NCBI GenBank assembly: GCA_015069205.1
Contig: SVIZ01000005.1
Coordinates: 11,377-75,376 of the forward strand
DNA: 64,000 nt
Direction of reading: 5' to 3'
Source: Oscillospiraceae bacterium
GTDB taxonomy: Bacteria > Bacillota > Clostridia > Saccharofermentanales > Saccharofermentanaceae
The position numbers and the translations under genes were made by a program. The notes under the pieces were generated by a model. That model was not told the DNA's origin and made no database searches. It was given only the letters and a program-made list of their open reading frames with translations. Numbering within the stretch: the first letter of the stretch is position 1; every line of letters begins with the position of its first letter. Below, piece after piece: positions 45,571 to 55,373 of this stretch.

Positions 45571-46365
45571 ATGGATAACAGGAAAGAGTTGGGCGCTACA
45601 TTTGATACAGAAGCATCCAAGTACGATAAGATGCGCCCCGGTTATGCCGATGAGTTGTTTCAGGCTATTTTCGAATACGTAAAGATCGGTGAGGGAAGCC
45701 GTGTCGTTGAAGTAGGAAGCGGAAGCGGTCAGGCTACGCTGCCCGTGCTCAAGACCGGCTGCGAACTTACTTCAGTTGAATATGGTGAGAACTTCTCGAA
45801 AATCCTTATGGAGAAGTTCGGCGGATATAAAGGCTTTAAGGTAATCACGGGAAAGTTCGAAGATGTTGGTTTGGAAGATGATGCTTACGATCTTGTCTTC
45901 TCTGCAACTGCTTTTCACTGGGTTCCTGAAGAGATCGGATATCCCAAGGTTTATTCCGCATTAAAGTCCGGAGGAGCATTTGCAAGATTTGCTAACCGTC
46001 CTCGTAACAGTCAGAACGATCCCGAGCTGGCTTTAGAGATCGATGCGCTTTATGAAGAGTATTACAACAAGGCATACGATATCAAGTCAGGTACAAAGAA
46101 GTGGTTCACTGAAGAGAAGGCCAAGGAGATCTCGCAGATCCCTGCAAAATACGGGTTTACGGATATCACATATAAATTGTTCTACCGTGAAAGAGTATTT
46201 ACTGCAGACGAGTATATCCAGCTTCTCGGAACCTATTCAGATCACATTGCCATCGAAGAGACTATAAGAAATGAATTCTTCTCTAAGATCGCTGCTGCGA
46301 TCAACCATCATGGCGGTAAGATCATCATAAGCGATACGATGGATCTTGAACTCGCGAGGAAGTAA
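45571..46365 (+). CDS. Class I SAM-dependent methyltransferase
   Basis: 264 residues. Rossmann methyltransferase with VVEVGSGSGQATLPVL (motif I), the FSATAFHWV motif and a C-terminal helical cap. Similar to small-molecule methyltransferases of the UbiE/SmtA type. 15 nt after the CPBP gene with GGGGTGACGGAAT as RBS, so probably cotranscribed. Substrate unknown. Confidence 0.85.
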   Translation: MDNRKELGATFDTEASKYDKMRPGYADELFQAIFEYVKIGEGSRVVEVGSGSGQATLPVLKTGCELTSVEYGENFSKILMEKFGGYKGFKVITGKFEDVGLEDDAYDLVFSATAFHWVPEEIGYPKVYSALKSGGAFARFANRPRNSQNDPELALEIDALYEEYYNKAYDIKSGTKKWFTEEKAKEISQIPAKYGFTDITYKLFYRERVFTADEYIQLLGTYSDHIAIEETIRNEFFSKIAAAINHHGGKIIISDTMDLELARK

Positions 46366-46367
46366 GA

Positions 46368-47144
46368 TCAGGCGCAGACAGGCTTTACGCCGTGAAGGAA
46401 AGATACAAGAAGATTATTGAATTCGTTGTACTTTTCGATGCTGCATACATGGCCGCACTTTTCGATGAAGTACAAAGATGCGTCGCTGATCATCTTCTGT
46501 GTTCTCTTTACGCTGTTAACGAAGAAGTAATCCTCTCTTCCTGAAATGAACATGACGGGAAGATGATTTTCCTTGATGGTTGTCAGATATTCCTTCAGCC
46601 TGAACTGTGTTCTGAAGAGCTCGGAAAGCCACATTCTGAATGCAACAGACTTCATCTTTACGGATTCTCTTACGAAGATGTCCCTGGACTTCTTATGGTT
46701 CTTTTTGGGCATCATGATATTGGCAAAGAGGGGATAGAAGAACTTCTTAGGTACGATGTACTTGCATCCTTCAACAAATGCCAAAAGTGACTTGAAACCG
46801 AAGTTCATGTTGAGAACGAAGCCGGCAAGTACAATGGACTTAACTTTTTCCTTGTAAAGGTAAGCAAATTCCATAGCTACAAGTGTTCCGAGTGAAAGAG
46901 ATACAACATGGACCTGATGGATATTCTCGTTTTCAAGAACTTCATTGATCTCTGATGCGGATCTTGTCAAAAGACGTGTGCGCTTCTCAAATTCAGAACC
47001 GCCGTGGCCTTCGAGATCTACAGCAATTACGTTGTATTCTTTAAGATCATTGATCTGATACTTCCATGTGTTGATGCTTCCGCCTAAACCGTGGATAAGC
47101 AGTACCCATTCTTCTGAATTGTTGTTATATATCTTGTAATTCAT
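46368..47144 (-). CDS. Alpha/beta-fold hydrolase
   Basis: 258 residues. Oxyanion-hole motif LIHGLGGS, nucleophile elbow VSLSLGT (S-x-S-x-G variant of G-x-S-x-G), likely catalytic Asp in ISGREDYF and His in EKCGHVCSIEKY. No signal peptide. Substrate unknown. Converges on the methyltransferase gene with a 2-nt gap. Confidence 0.85.
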   Translation of the reverse strand: MNYKIYNNNSEEWVLLIHGLGGSINTWKYQINDLKEYNVIAVDLEGHGGSEFEKRTRLLTRSASEINEVLENENIHQVHVVSLSLGTLVAMEFAYLYKEKVKSIVLAGFVLNMNFGFKSLLAFVEGCKYIVPKKFFYPLFANIMMPKKNHKKSRDIFVRESVKMKSVAFRMWLSELFRTQFRLKEYLTTIKENHLPVMFISGREDYFFVNSVKRTQKMISDASLYFIEKCGHVCSIEKYNEFNNLLVSFLHGVKPVCA

Positions 47145-47320
47145 CTTATTTACCTCTTTTAGCAGAACATACCGAAATATCTTTTGATAAACCGACCGGT
47201 CCTCCTGGCATCATATTATCGCCATTCAAATTTGCAAAATATGAGACTTTGGGGCAAATGTGAGGTAAAGCTTTGATAATCAAAGTAAATTCACAAATCG
47301 GTAATAAATGCGACATTAGG

Positions 47321-47329
47321 TGTTATAAT
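47321..47329 (+). promoter_or_regulatory. Extended -10 of the YczE-like gene
   Basis: TGTTATAAT, 25 nt before the ATG at 47354. No clear -35. Confidence 0.5.
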
Positions 47330-47353
47330 TGCCTTTTTGAAGGACGGATCGGT

Positions 47354-48004
47354 ATGAAGTTTAAATTGGACATAAAACGCATTATAGTTTGTTTTCTTGC
47401 AGTATTCGGGATGGGATTTTTTCTGTCATTTTTGATGCTTTGCGGTCTGGGAACAGATCCATGTTCTTTTATGAATAAGGCAATCTCGCTCCGGATAGGC
47501 TTATCGTTTGGCAACTGGCAGCTCATAATCAATGCCGTCATGCTGGTAATTGTCCTGTTTTGGGACAGATCCAGTCTGGGCTTTGGTACGATCTTCAATA
47601 TGGTGCTGGTAGGATATTATGTCGACTTTTTCGACTGGCTCTGGGGCAAGATCATACCTGCGCACTATTTTACTGATACTGTTTCCAAATGGGCTATCTT
47701 TCTGGTTGCTCTTTTTCTGTTTATCATCAGTGCCGCAGTATACATCAATTCTGATATGGGTGTTGCGCCATACGATGCGCTTCCCAAGATCATTACCGAA
47801 AAGGTATCAGCAAGATTTCCGAAGTTCCCCAGGATGCTTATCCGTATGGCATGGGATTTCTCCGCTATCCTCATCGGTACTCTTGCAGGAGGCATCCCGG
47901 TTATCGGCATTATTCTTATGGCAGTCTTTCTGGGACCGGTCATCAGTCTGGTCGGAAAACTTTTCTTTGGAAAGAAAGAATCTACTGATACTGCAACAAA
48001 TTAA
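47354..48004 (+). CDS. YczE/YyaS/YitT-like membrane protein
   Basis: 216 residues with about five to six membrane helices. It starts KFKLDIKRIIVCFLAVFGMGFFLSF and has the family-like GTDPCSFM and DMGVAPYDAL segments, both resembling the repeated G-x-D-P of YitT/YczE proteins. ATG 47354 is chosen because AAGGACGGATCGGT precedes it; the frame extends further upstream but past the -10 element. Function unknown. Confidence 0.8.
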   Translation: MKFKLDIKRIIVCFLAVFGMGFFLSFLMLCGLGTDPCSFMNKAISLRIGLSFGNWQLIINAVMLVIVLFWDRSSLGFGTIFNMVLVGYYVDFFDWLWGKIIPAHYFTDTVSKWAIFLVALFLFIISAAVYINSDMGVAPYDALPKIITEKVSARFPKFPRMLIRMAWDFSAILIGTLAGGIPVIGIILMAVFLGPVISLVGKLFFGKKESTDTATN

Positions 48005-48118
48005 GTGAGTTAAATGGAGTTGCCTTCAGATATCCAGATCCACAGCAAGGACGGCAAGGTCATTAATCTGATAACAGGCTAATTATGGGAAGATAGAAAA
48101 GTTTCTTTCTGCAAACAA

Positions 48119-49903
48119 TTACAGAACCTTCTTTACTTCATATACGAAAACGCCCTTTGTTTTACCTTTAAGCGGGATCTCGCCGACTTCTGCAACTTCC
48201 AGTCTGTCCTTAAGTCTCTCGTAAAGCACGTCGCTTATGAGGACCTGGCCTTTCTTGGCATTAGCTTCAAGACGGGCAGCCGTGTTGACTGTGTCGCCGA
48301 TGGCAGTAAAGTCCATTCTGAAATCGCAGCCTACGTTTCCTATGACTGCAGGACCGCAGTTAACGCCTACGCCGAAGCCGACGCTTCTGCCGAATCTCTT
48401 CTGGAACTTTTCTTCGATCGCTTCGCCGCCCTTAACGATATCCATGGCTGCGCATACTGCCTTGTACTCATAGTCCTCGAGATAGAAAGGTGAGTTGAAT
48501 ACTGCCATGGTCGCATCACCGACGAATTTATCCAATGTTCCGCTGTTGTCGAAAATGGATTTTGTTGTAAGGGTTAAGTACTCATTTAAGATCTCAACGA
48601 CCTGCTCAGGCTCTAACGCTTCTGACATTGTCGTAAAGCCTCTGATATCAACGAAGAGTACTGCTATGTCTCTGTTTTCGCCGCCGACCCTTATCTCAAA
48701 ATCACCTTTCTTGGCAATTTCTTCAACGATCTGCGGAGCAACGTATTTGCGGAAGGCATTTAATACTTTGTCCTTCTTGCGTTTTTCGAGCAGGTAATTG
48801 ATGCTGAGTGAATAAATGAATGACAGAATAAGCACGATCGGGAAGTATATTATGCTGTGCGAATATCCGTTGTTGTTGATCCATACGAGGAGTGCGACCT
48901 CTGCGCTGATAGAAGCGACGAGGAGGATAACGGACTGCCAGGTCTTGAGCTTGCGGAAAAGGAAATGCAGGAGCATTGCAATAACGCCAGTTATGAGACC
49001 CAGAAGATAAGCGTTGCCATTAAGCGCAAATCTTCCCTGAAGATAGGACTGGAAGATGTTTGCGTGGATCTCGACACCATACATCTGGCTGCTTCCGCCG
49101 TTGGGAACATTGAAGTCGTCCATCATTTCCGGATCGTATGCGCCTACGAAAACAATGCTGTCATCAAAGATACGCGGATCAATGCTGCCGTTCAGCACAT
49201 CAGACATAGAGATGTATTCGTAATCGCCGGGCTTGCCTGAGTAGTTGATCATGGTCCTGCCGGTTATGTCTGTCGGGATATTGTTGGGAGTGATCCCCAT
49301 CTCTGCGCAGTATCTTTCATACATTACGGTCGCGAAAGAATGATACTCGGTGCCTTCGAAAACCTCAGCAGGAATTATTCTCCTGACCGTACCATCAGAG
49401 TCCTGTGAGACGTTGCAATAACCTACGGATGCAGCATCAAAAAGTTCTGCATAAGGATTATCGACGCCGTTGACAGGGTAGTAGAGAACGCCATTTTTGT
49501 CGGTCTCCCATTTCTTGCTGTAGCTTAGCTGATTTACGACAACGACATTGCCGTGTCTTGATGCCGCATCTGCAAAAAGCTGATCACCGTCATTGCCGGT
49601 AATCCCGCTGGAGAAAAGGATATCGAATCCGATAACCGCAGGCTTCGTGTTATCGTCAACACAAAGCTTATTAATGAGGTCAGCGTATATACTTCGGGAC
49701 CACGTATCGATACGGCCGTATTCACCAAGCGTTTTGGCATCGATACCGATTATCTTGATATCACTCTCGATGCCTCTCGGTACCTGATAGAGCCTGTCAC
49801 GGGCGATATAATCCAGCGGACTGAACAGGTTCGTTATCGTCAGCAGGAATACGATTACACCGGCAGCCAGGGCTTCAAGTACGGGTTGCAGATTTTTGCG
49901 CAT
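48119..49903 (-). CDS. CHASE2-domain membrane adenylate cyclase
   Basis: 594 residues. One N-terminal membrane helix, an extracytoplasmic CHASE2 sensor (about 30-290), then three membrane helices (about 295-375) and a cytosolic class III cyclase domain (about 395-594). Metal-binding aspartates lie in FVDIRGFT and KFVGDATMAVF; the Lys of DKFVGD and the D-x-T-like FTAIGDTVNTAARLE fit adenine specificity and the transition-state Asn/Arg. It is probably an active cAMP producer. The gene is third in a cluster with a FecR protein and an Ig-repeat protein, 4 nt after the latter, suggesting a shared envelope-sensing system. Confidence 0.92.
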   Translation of the reverse strand: MRKNLQPVLEALAAGVIVFLLTITNLFSPLDYIARDRLYQVPRGIESDIKIIGIDAKTLGEYGRIDTWSRSIYADLINKLCVDDNTKPAVIGFDILFSSGITGNDGDQLFADAASRHGNVVVVNQLSYSKKWETDKNGVLYYPVNGVDNPYAELFDAASVGYCNVSQDSDGTVRRIIPAEVFEGTEYHSFATVMYERYCAEMGITPNNIPTDITGRTMINYSGKPGDYEYISMSDVLNGSIDPRIFDDSIVFVGAYDPEMMDDFNVPNGGSSQMYGVEIHANIFQSYLQGRFALNGNAYLLGLITGVIAMLLHFLFRKLKTWQSVILLVASISAEVALLVWINNNGYSHSIIYFPIVLILSFIYSLSINYLLEKRKKDKVLNAFRKYVAPQIVEEIAKKGDFEIRVGGENRDIAVLFVDIRGFTTMSEALEPEQVVEILNEYLTLTTKSIFDNSGTLDKFVGDATMAVFNSPFYLEDYEYKAVCAAMDIVKGGEAIEEKFQKRFGRSVGFGVGVNCGPAVIGNVGCDFRMDFTAIGDTVNTAARLEANAKKGQVLISDVLYERLKDRLEVAEVGEIPLKGKTKGVFVYEVKKVL

Positions 49904-49907
49904 AAGA

Positions 49908-52900
49908 TCAGATTACCTTTGTGAACGTATAGTCTCCGCCTTCATTAACATAGAATGGCATGTTGCCGCTGTAAACGGTGTTGTCCGTTACGGAACCTTC
50001 CGGAGTATTTCTTGTTACGAGCCAATATCCGTCGCCAAGGTTGTAGGATTCGTTTCCTTCCAAAGGCAGAACTACATCAGGAATGATTACCTTATCCTTG
50101 AGCCATTCTGCTTTAAGTGTGAACTCAATCGAGGTGACATTACCGGCTTCATCTTCAGCCATGATCTTATATGTCTGGCTTCCGTATCCCGGGTTTAATG
50201 TCAGGGTATAGCCGTCCTTATAATTCTTAAGGTCGACAGCTTCTCCGTTTACCTTTAATGACCTGAGGTTAGGATCTGAGACATTCAGGATAAAGTCAGA
50301 TGCATACATTACAGCCCCCGGAGTAATAGTTCCTGTCTTAGCACTGATAGAGGGAGCGTTCTTATCTACCCTCGGAGCATTCGTTATCTGAATAGCTGTA
50401 GTGAGGGCATTGTCAGACGTTCTCTTCAGGTAAACAGAAGTGATTCCGTCCTTGTAAGGAATGCTTGCAGTGTAAGGACCGCCATAAACAGCAGAGATCA
50501 TGTATCCTGTAGGGGCCTTGAGAACGACATCGCTAATAAAGTAATTATTCTTGCCGGTTTGTCCTTCGATTACATAAGCTGTCTGAGGTGCAGCAAGATA
50601 TATGATCCTGTAATCTGCAGTAACGATTGTTTTAGCAAACTCTGCAGTCTCAGGAATCGTTACTCTTACAACATATTCACCGTAAGCGGTAGGTAATGTT
50701 GTTGAGTACTTCGAATCGTCAGCGTTCTTTTCCTTGTATTCGAAAACAGCTCTGTCTGATGCATCAGAATTAGAATAGAATGTTGGACTATATGTTGTTC
50801 CCGCATAAGGTGTTCCGACACCAAGAGAAACGTTCGGACTTCTCTTGCTGATAGTATAATCGACGCTTGTTTCTGATGCGTAATACTTGGATGTCTCTGC
50901 CGTTCTTACCATTACAGTATATTCGCCGGCAGTGGTAGGCTTTTTGATCGGATAAGTGTTATTACTCTTATTGTAGTACTGATAAGTAATATCGCCGTCA
51001 GAATCAGTAGCAACTTCAATCGCATAATCACTATCGATAGTAATGATGTCAGGAACAGTGACAGTGGTGTCAGGAGCTCTCTTGATGATGGTATAGCTTG
51101 TGCTGGCCGATGTCTCATAATAGAAATCAGTTTCTTCTGCGGTAGCTGTTACAGTATATTTTCCGGCTGATGTAGGCTTTGTGGAAAGAACAGTATTTGT
51201 GGAAGCATCCTTATACTGAAGTGATACTTCGCCGTCAGAGTTTGTTTTAACATCTACAGAGTAATCGTCACCTGCAAAAATAGTTCCGGGAACTGAAACA
51301 GAAATATCAGCATCGGTTGTATTAGGATTAAAAGTAAACGAATAGCTGGTTTCTTTTCCTGCATAATCTACAGCTTTGATCGTGTAATCAGTAGCTTCGC
51401 CGGGAACACTGCTAAGTGTCAGAGTCACGTAATCAGGCTCGAAATCTTCGGTATCAGGGAAGGAATCACCTGCTATAAGTTTAGGGGCAAAGTGACCTTC
51501 CTCGTAACTCTCGTATAAACTGCCGTTGATGTAAATTTCTTTAAGGTTCTCATCGAAAACATTGATCTTAACTACATCACCTGTGACTGCATGGTTATCA
51601 TCAAGATCGGTTTCTTCGTCATCAACAGAGTAGAGCCAGATATCAGGATCGTACTGGTCGAAAATGAGGTTTTTGATATCAGGATAGACAGAAACCAGAG
51701 ATATATTGCTGTTGGTTGTGGCATTGTCAGAAGCTCTTCTGAATTGAACCAGTGTATCTTCGTTTACGTGGTCGTCATATAATATTTCATCCTGCGTAAG
51801 TGTTACAGGATTTTTCAGGCCGTCAAAATTCGGTGAAGAAACAGCGCCGAACAGTATTCCGTCAGGCAGTGTAAGAACCAGATCACCCGGTACATATTTG
51901 CCGTTTACAATACCGCTTACGGTAAAGTAGGAAGTTGTGCCGTCAGGGTAAAGCTCGGATAAAGGAAGAAAACTGATCGTGAATCTCTGCGTTTCAGATG
52001 TTTTTCCCAAATATGTACCGTAATCAGGAGCTACAGCATGTACGTAGTAAGTGTTAGGATATGTCGGCTTCGTGGTTGTGTATTCACCGAATGCGGTTGA
52101 ATATTCAAGATAAACGAGTGATTCATCGTATCCGTCAGCGACACTTATAAGATCACTGAAATCGTAATCCTGACCGTAGTACAAATCTGAAACAGTACCG
52201 AAACTGAATGGATCATCAAATAACTCATTTGGATTTTTATTGGAAAACGTTTCTGATATTTCTTTTGTTGCCTCACCAACCTGAAGAGTGAATTTGCCTC
52301 CATTATTACTGATATTAGTATAACGATCAGCAATGACTGTACCAGGAACATCATCTGATCCGTTGGTAAAAGAAGATAACACGCTAATGGTTGAAGTAGC
52401 ACTCGCAGGATATTCAATGACTGATAAATCGACTGAATCAATAATAACAGAACTATTATTGGTTAATATAAATCTGGCTCCATCGGCTTTTTCAATACTG
52501 CCGCAATCAAAAGTTGCACCAGGTTCTACAATTATTTGAGTCCACTCATTGGAATTAATTTTGGAACAGGTAAAAGAGCAATTACCATCGATGCCGACAA
52601 GGGTTCCATCTGTAATTACAAGGTTGTCTATCGTAATATCAGATTGAATATTCATTTGAACACTTTCATAGGTGTTCAATACTGATATTTTCTCAAAAAG
52701 ATAAGTTTGAGCGTTATCTGCATCATCTGTATAGGAAATTACAATTCCGCCGTCGCTATCAGCTTTGAAATCAAAAGCTTCATATGCCTGTCCACCTGTT
52801 ATATTGACTATGGCGCCATCTGCAGTTTCAGTACTCGTTACGCTTGCAGCATTAACACTTTTGGTTTTTATTCCCCATCCGATCTGCATGGTAAGTGCGG

Positions 52901-52946
52901 AGCAAAGAATTCCGCTTAAAATCTTGGTAAATGTCTTAGTCTTCAT
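49908..52946 (-). CDS. Large secreted Ig-like/MBG-repeat surface protein
   Basis: 1012 residues from ATG 52946. A signal peptide (KTKTFTKILSGILCSALTMQ then ...SVNA) is followed by a beta-rich N-terminal part with parallel-beta-type sequence (about 40-240). Several Ig-like domains follow, among them three about 82-residue repeats (about 575-815) of the pattern YTVxVxTxSDGxVxxQY...KPTxAGxYTV...YTIxKRxP, typical of MBG-like domains. No LPXTG or membrane anchor at the C-terminus, so it may be released or held by another factor. It sits between the FecR and CHASE2-cyclase genes; a role as ligand or sensor partner is inferred. An ATG 27 nt upstream overlaps the FecR gene and is less likely. Confidence 0.8.
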   Translation of the reverse strand: MKTKTFTKILSGILCSALTMQIGWGIKTKSVNAASVTSTETADGAIVNITGGQAYEAFDFKADSDGGIVISYTDDADNAQTYLFEKISVLNTYESVQMNIQSDITIDNLVITDGTLVGIDGNCSFTCSKINSNEWTQIIVEPGATFDCGSIEKADGARFILTNNSSVIIDSVDLSVIEYPASATSTISVLSSFTNGSDDVPGTVIADRYTNISNNGGKFTLQVGEATKEISETFSNKNPNELFDDPFSFGTVSDLYYGQDYDFSDLISVADGYDESLVYLEYSTAFGEYTTTKPTYPNTYYVHAVAPDYGTYLGKTSETQRFTISFLPLSELYPDGTTSYFTVSGIVNGKYVPGDLVLTLPDGILFGAVSSPNFDGLKNPVTLTQDEILYDDHVNEDTLVQFRRASDNATTNSNISLVSVYPDIKNLIFDQYDPDIWLYSVDDEETDLDDNHAVTGDVVKINVFDENLKEIYINGSLYESYEEGHFAPKLIAGDSFPDTEDFEPDYVTLTLSSVPGEATDYTIKAVDYAGKETSYSFTFNPNTTDADISVSVPGTIFAGDDYSVDVKTNSDGEVSLQYKDASTNTVLSTKPTSAGKYTVTATAEETDFYYETSASTSYTIIKRAPDTTVTVPDIITIDSDYAIEVATDSDGDITYQYYNKSNNTYPIKKPTTAGEYTVMVRTAETSKYYASETSVDYTISKRSPNVSLGVGTPYAGTTYSPTFYSNSDASDRAVFEYKEKNADDSKYSTTLPTAYGEYVVRVTIPETAEFAKTIVTADYRIIYLAAPQTAYVIEGQTGKNNYFISDVVLKAPTGYMISAVYGGPYTASIPYKDGITSVYLKRTSDNALTTAIQITNAPRVDKNAPSISAKTGTITPGAVMYASDFILNVSDPNLRSLKVNGEAVDLKNYKDGYTLTLNPGYGSQTYKIMAEDEAGNVTSIEFTLKAEWLKDKVIIPDVVLPLEGNESYNLGDGYWLVTRNTPEGSVTDNTVYSGNMPFYVNEGGDYTFTKVI

Positions 52947-52960
52947 AATCTTTACCCCGC

Positions 52961-53872
52961 TTATCCTTTCCATTCAATCGTTGTGTCACGATCAATGGGT
53001 TTCTTAAAGTCGTAGTCCCAATTTCCTTTGTCGGAAGGGGAGAGCGCAGGTATCTGCGCATACTCGCCGTTGTTTACGATCTGAGTTCCGAATTCCTGTC
53101 CCTTATATGTGAATGTGACATAAAAGGGGCCTTCAAGGAGTCTTGTGAGTTCCTCGTTGGAGATGGAGAGATTGTCGCCGTTGATATCGGTGATATCCTT
53201 CAGATCTTCGAGAACTTCTCTCGGGAGAGTGGAGTAGTCGATGTCCTGCGGTTCATCGTAAAGATAATCTCTCGTTGTTCCGTCATCGTAAATGATGACT
53301 TCCTTACCCTTTATTACGGGCACTTCCTCAACAGCATATGTTCCGTTCTTATATACAAGTCTGGATACTACCTCGCCTTCGAAGCAGCATGTCTTCGTAT
53401 ACTTAACGCCGTCAATCTCATATACGGTCGTATAGAAAACAGTTCCTCGTACAGACATCGCCGAGTTAGGCGTGTTGACTTCGTATGTGGATTCGGCGGA
53501 GAGCTTGTTCCTGATGTCGCTCGTGATGCCGCCTTCGAGAAGCTCAATTGCTGTCTTGCTCTTGTCGCTTGTTCCGGTGGCGTTGAGCTTGATAGTAGTA
53601 TGCTGGTCCAAGTGGATGAACTTGTCGTCGTCGGCCTGGATGGTCATGACACCTGTATCAAGTTTGACCGTGTCGCCGTTTTCGAGGACCATGTTGGCAT
53701 AAGGCGTGATGGCTCCCTTGTTCTCTCTGGTGACGGTTCCCGAACCGCTGAACTCGAAAAGCTTCAGCAGGCGGTAAGACTTGTCTTTAGGAATAACAAA
53801 AAAGAGAGTAACGGCAACCGCAATCAAAGCGACTGCCGAACCTGCAATTATAGCTATCGTTTTCTTGCTCAT
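52961..53872 (-). CDS. FecR-domain membrane protein
   Basis: 303 residues. An N-terminal membrane anchor (about 5-27, TIAIIAGSAVALIAVAVTLFFV) is followed by an extracytoplasmic FecR domain (about 60-170) with the signature NTPNSAMSVRGTVF. The rest is a low-similarity acidic region with EPQDIDYSTLPREVLEDL. In Gram-positives such FecR proteins are not tied to TonB systems; here the neighbours are a secreted repeat protein and a CHASE2 cyclase. First gene of that minus-strand operon. Confidence 0.85.
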   Translation of the reverse strand: MSKKTIAIIAGSAVALIAVAVTLFFVIPKDKSYRLLKLFEFSGSGTVTRENKGAITPYANMVLENGDTVKLDTGVMTIQADDDKFIHLDQHTTIKLNATGTSDKSKTAIELLEGGITSDIRNKLSAESTYEVNTPNSAMSVRGTVFYTTVYEIDGVKYTKTCCFEGEVVSRLVYKNGTYAVEEVPVIKGKEVIIYDDGTTRDYLYDEPQDIDYSTLPREVLEDLKDITDINGDNLSISNEELTRLLEGPFYVTFTYKGQEFGTQIVNNGEYAQIPALSPSDKGNWDYDFKKPIDRDTTIEWKG

Positions 53873-54046
53873 ATATCTTCCCCCTCAGATTAAGAAAATT
53901 TCAGCCAAATATCATATATATTACAAGTATATTGCTATTATATCAGATATAAGACGTTCATATACTAATTTGTCTAATATTTAAGCCTTTTGAATAATCA
54001 CGCATCAAATGCCAATTTTGCTGAATCATATTTCTTAGTGCTATTC

Positions 54047-54088
54047 TTGACAAATGCTACGTATACGTACTATACTACGCATACGTAG
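54047..54088 (+). promoter_or_regulatory. Promoter with nested PadR-type operator
   Basis: TTGACA (54047-54052), an 18-nt spacer, TATACT (54071-54076). A 13-bp inverted repeat, CTACGTATACGTA (54057-54069) and TACGCATACGTAG (54076-54088), differing at one position, straddles the -10. The downstream operon encodes a PadR regulator, so autoregulation is likely. Confidence 0.75.
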
Positions 54089-54110
54089 TAAAACAAGGAG
54101 ATAGTGTTTG

Positions 54111-54893
54111 ATGAGAAAACTGTTCAGATTTAACGTAACTAAAGATACTGGGATTGCTGCTGTTGCAGGTATCGTGATGATCGCCCTGAGTTTTATGATG
54201 ATTCCGTTTGGAGGCGATTCGGTAAGGGATACTGTTGTCTCATTTGTATTGCGGGATGTTTTGATGATCTTTGGATTGGGCGTTGTTTTCGTATCATTAT
54301 ATGTTGAGAAGAAGGGGGCAGGTGTATTAGCTGAACTCGGATTTACAAAGCGTAAATGGATTCTGAGCCTGATATTAAACATTGTCCTAGGTGCGGGACT
54401 TCTTTTCGTTTTCATGAAAGATGAAGTGCCTGAGAATGTTATCTCTCTGAAGAATCTTTATGGGGCGACGTATATTTTGGTTGCCGGCATTTTCGAGATG
54501 GTTTTTATATACGGATTTCTCAGAATGAGTTTTGAGAAAGCGTTTGGGATAATTCCGTCGATCTTGCTGACTTCAGCTTTTTACTCGCTTCATCATGCGG
54601 GATTCCAGCCTGAATTCCTGCACTTGTTCCTGGTTGGTTTAATGTATTGTTCCATTTTTTACATAACAAAGAACATGCTGATCATTTTTCCGTTTTTCTG
54701 GGGTGTAGGTGCTTTGTGGGATGTTTTGGTATCATCTGAAGCAGGAGACGAGATCAGGAATCCTGTCTCGTTTGTAATAGCATTGATAATCCTTATTGCA
54801 TCTGCTGCATGGGTCTTGATCAGAAAGTGGAGGAACGGCTCAAATGTTGTCAAAAACATCGATAGTAATCTTGGGAATGCTCAAGAAAGGTGA
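54111..54893 (+). CDS. CPBP-like membrane protein with degenerate protease motif
   Basis: 260 residues, about seven membrane helices. The CPBP fold is suggested by IFEMVFIYGFLR and AFYSLHHAG, but the EExxxR motif reads E-M-V-F-I-Y, with the second Glu and the Arg missing. Protease activity is therefore doubtful. ATG 54111 follows ACAAGGAG. The gene overlaps the PadR regulator by 50 nt and shares its regulated promoter, so it is probably the target of that PadR. Confidence 0.7.
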   Translation: MRKLFRFNVTKDTGIAAVAGIVMIALSFMMIPFGGDSVRDTVVSFVLRDVLMIFGLGVVFVSLYVEKKGAGVLAELGFTKRKWILSLILNIVLGAGLLFVFMKDEVPENVISLKNLYGATYILVAGIFEMVFIYGFLRMSFEKAFGIIPSILLTSAFYSLHHAGFQPEFLHLFLVGLMYCSIFYITKNMLIIFPFFWGVGALWDVLVSSEAGDEIRNPVSFVIALIILIASAAWVLIRKWRNGSNVVKNIDSNLGNAQER

Positions 54894-55362
54894 GATGAAT
54901 GCCTATGACATGCTCAAGATGATCGACAGGATGAATATGAAATACTGGTTTCCGATCGGTGCCACCACGCTCTATGAGACATGTCTGAGACTCGAGAAGA
55001 AGAAATATATCGAGAACACCGGCGAATCAGATAAGAAAGCCGTTTACAAGCTGACAGAACCCGGCTTGAATGAGCTGAAAAGCACTATATGTGAGCTCTT
55101 TGAAAGAGTCGATTTTGATTCAGTCTGGTTCTGCCTGGCAGTCATGTATTCAGGAGTGTTGAACAAGAAAGAGTTGAGCAGGGAGATAAACATACGTGAA
55201 AAGCTCCTTGACGAATATGAGAAAGGCACGCTTGAGAATAAAGAAAGAATGCTCAAATACGATGTCTCCTATATTGAGGTCTGTGCAATAGACAGAATGA
55301 TCCAGATAATCCGTATGGAAAAGGAAACGCTCGAAAGGTTTAAAGAACAAAATGCTAAATAG
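54844..55362 (+). CDS. PadR-family transcriptional regulator
   Basis: 172 residues. N-terminal winged helix (about 1-75): KTSIVILGMLKKGEMNAYDMLKMID, then FPIGATTLYETCLRLEKKKYIE and KAVYKLTEPGLNELK. A C-terminal helical dimerisation part follows. GGAGGAACGGCTCAA precedes the ATG, which lies inside the upstream membrane-protein gene. It probably binds the palindrome at 54057-54088. Confidence 0.88.
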   Translation: MLSKTSIVILGMLKKGEMNAYDMLKMIDRMNMKYWFPIGATTLYETCLRLEKKKYIENTGESDKKAVYKLTEPGLNELKSTICELFERVDFDSVWFCLAVMYSGVLNKKELSREINIREKLLDEYEKGTLENKERMLKYDVSYIEVCAIDRMIQIIRMEKETLERFKEQNAK

Positions 55363-55373
55363 GAGATAACGGA

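Noticed and set aside
48014..48082. 22-codon ORF after the YczE-like gene (MELPSDIQIHSKDGKVINLI...)
   Set aside because: Poor ribosome-binding site and too short to judge; possibly a gene remnant but nothing identifies it.
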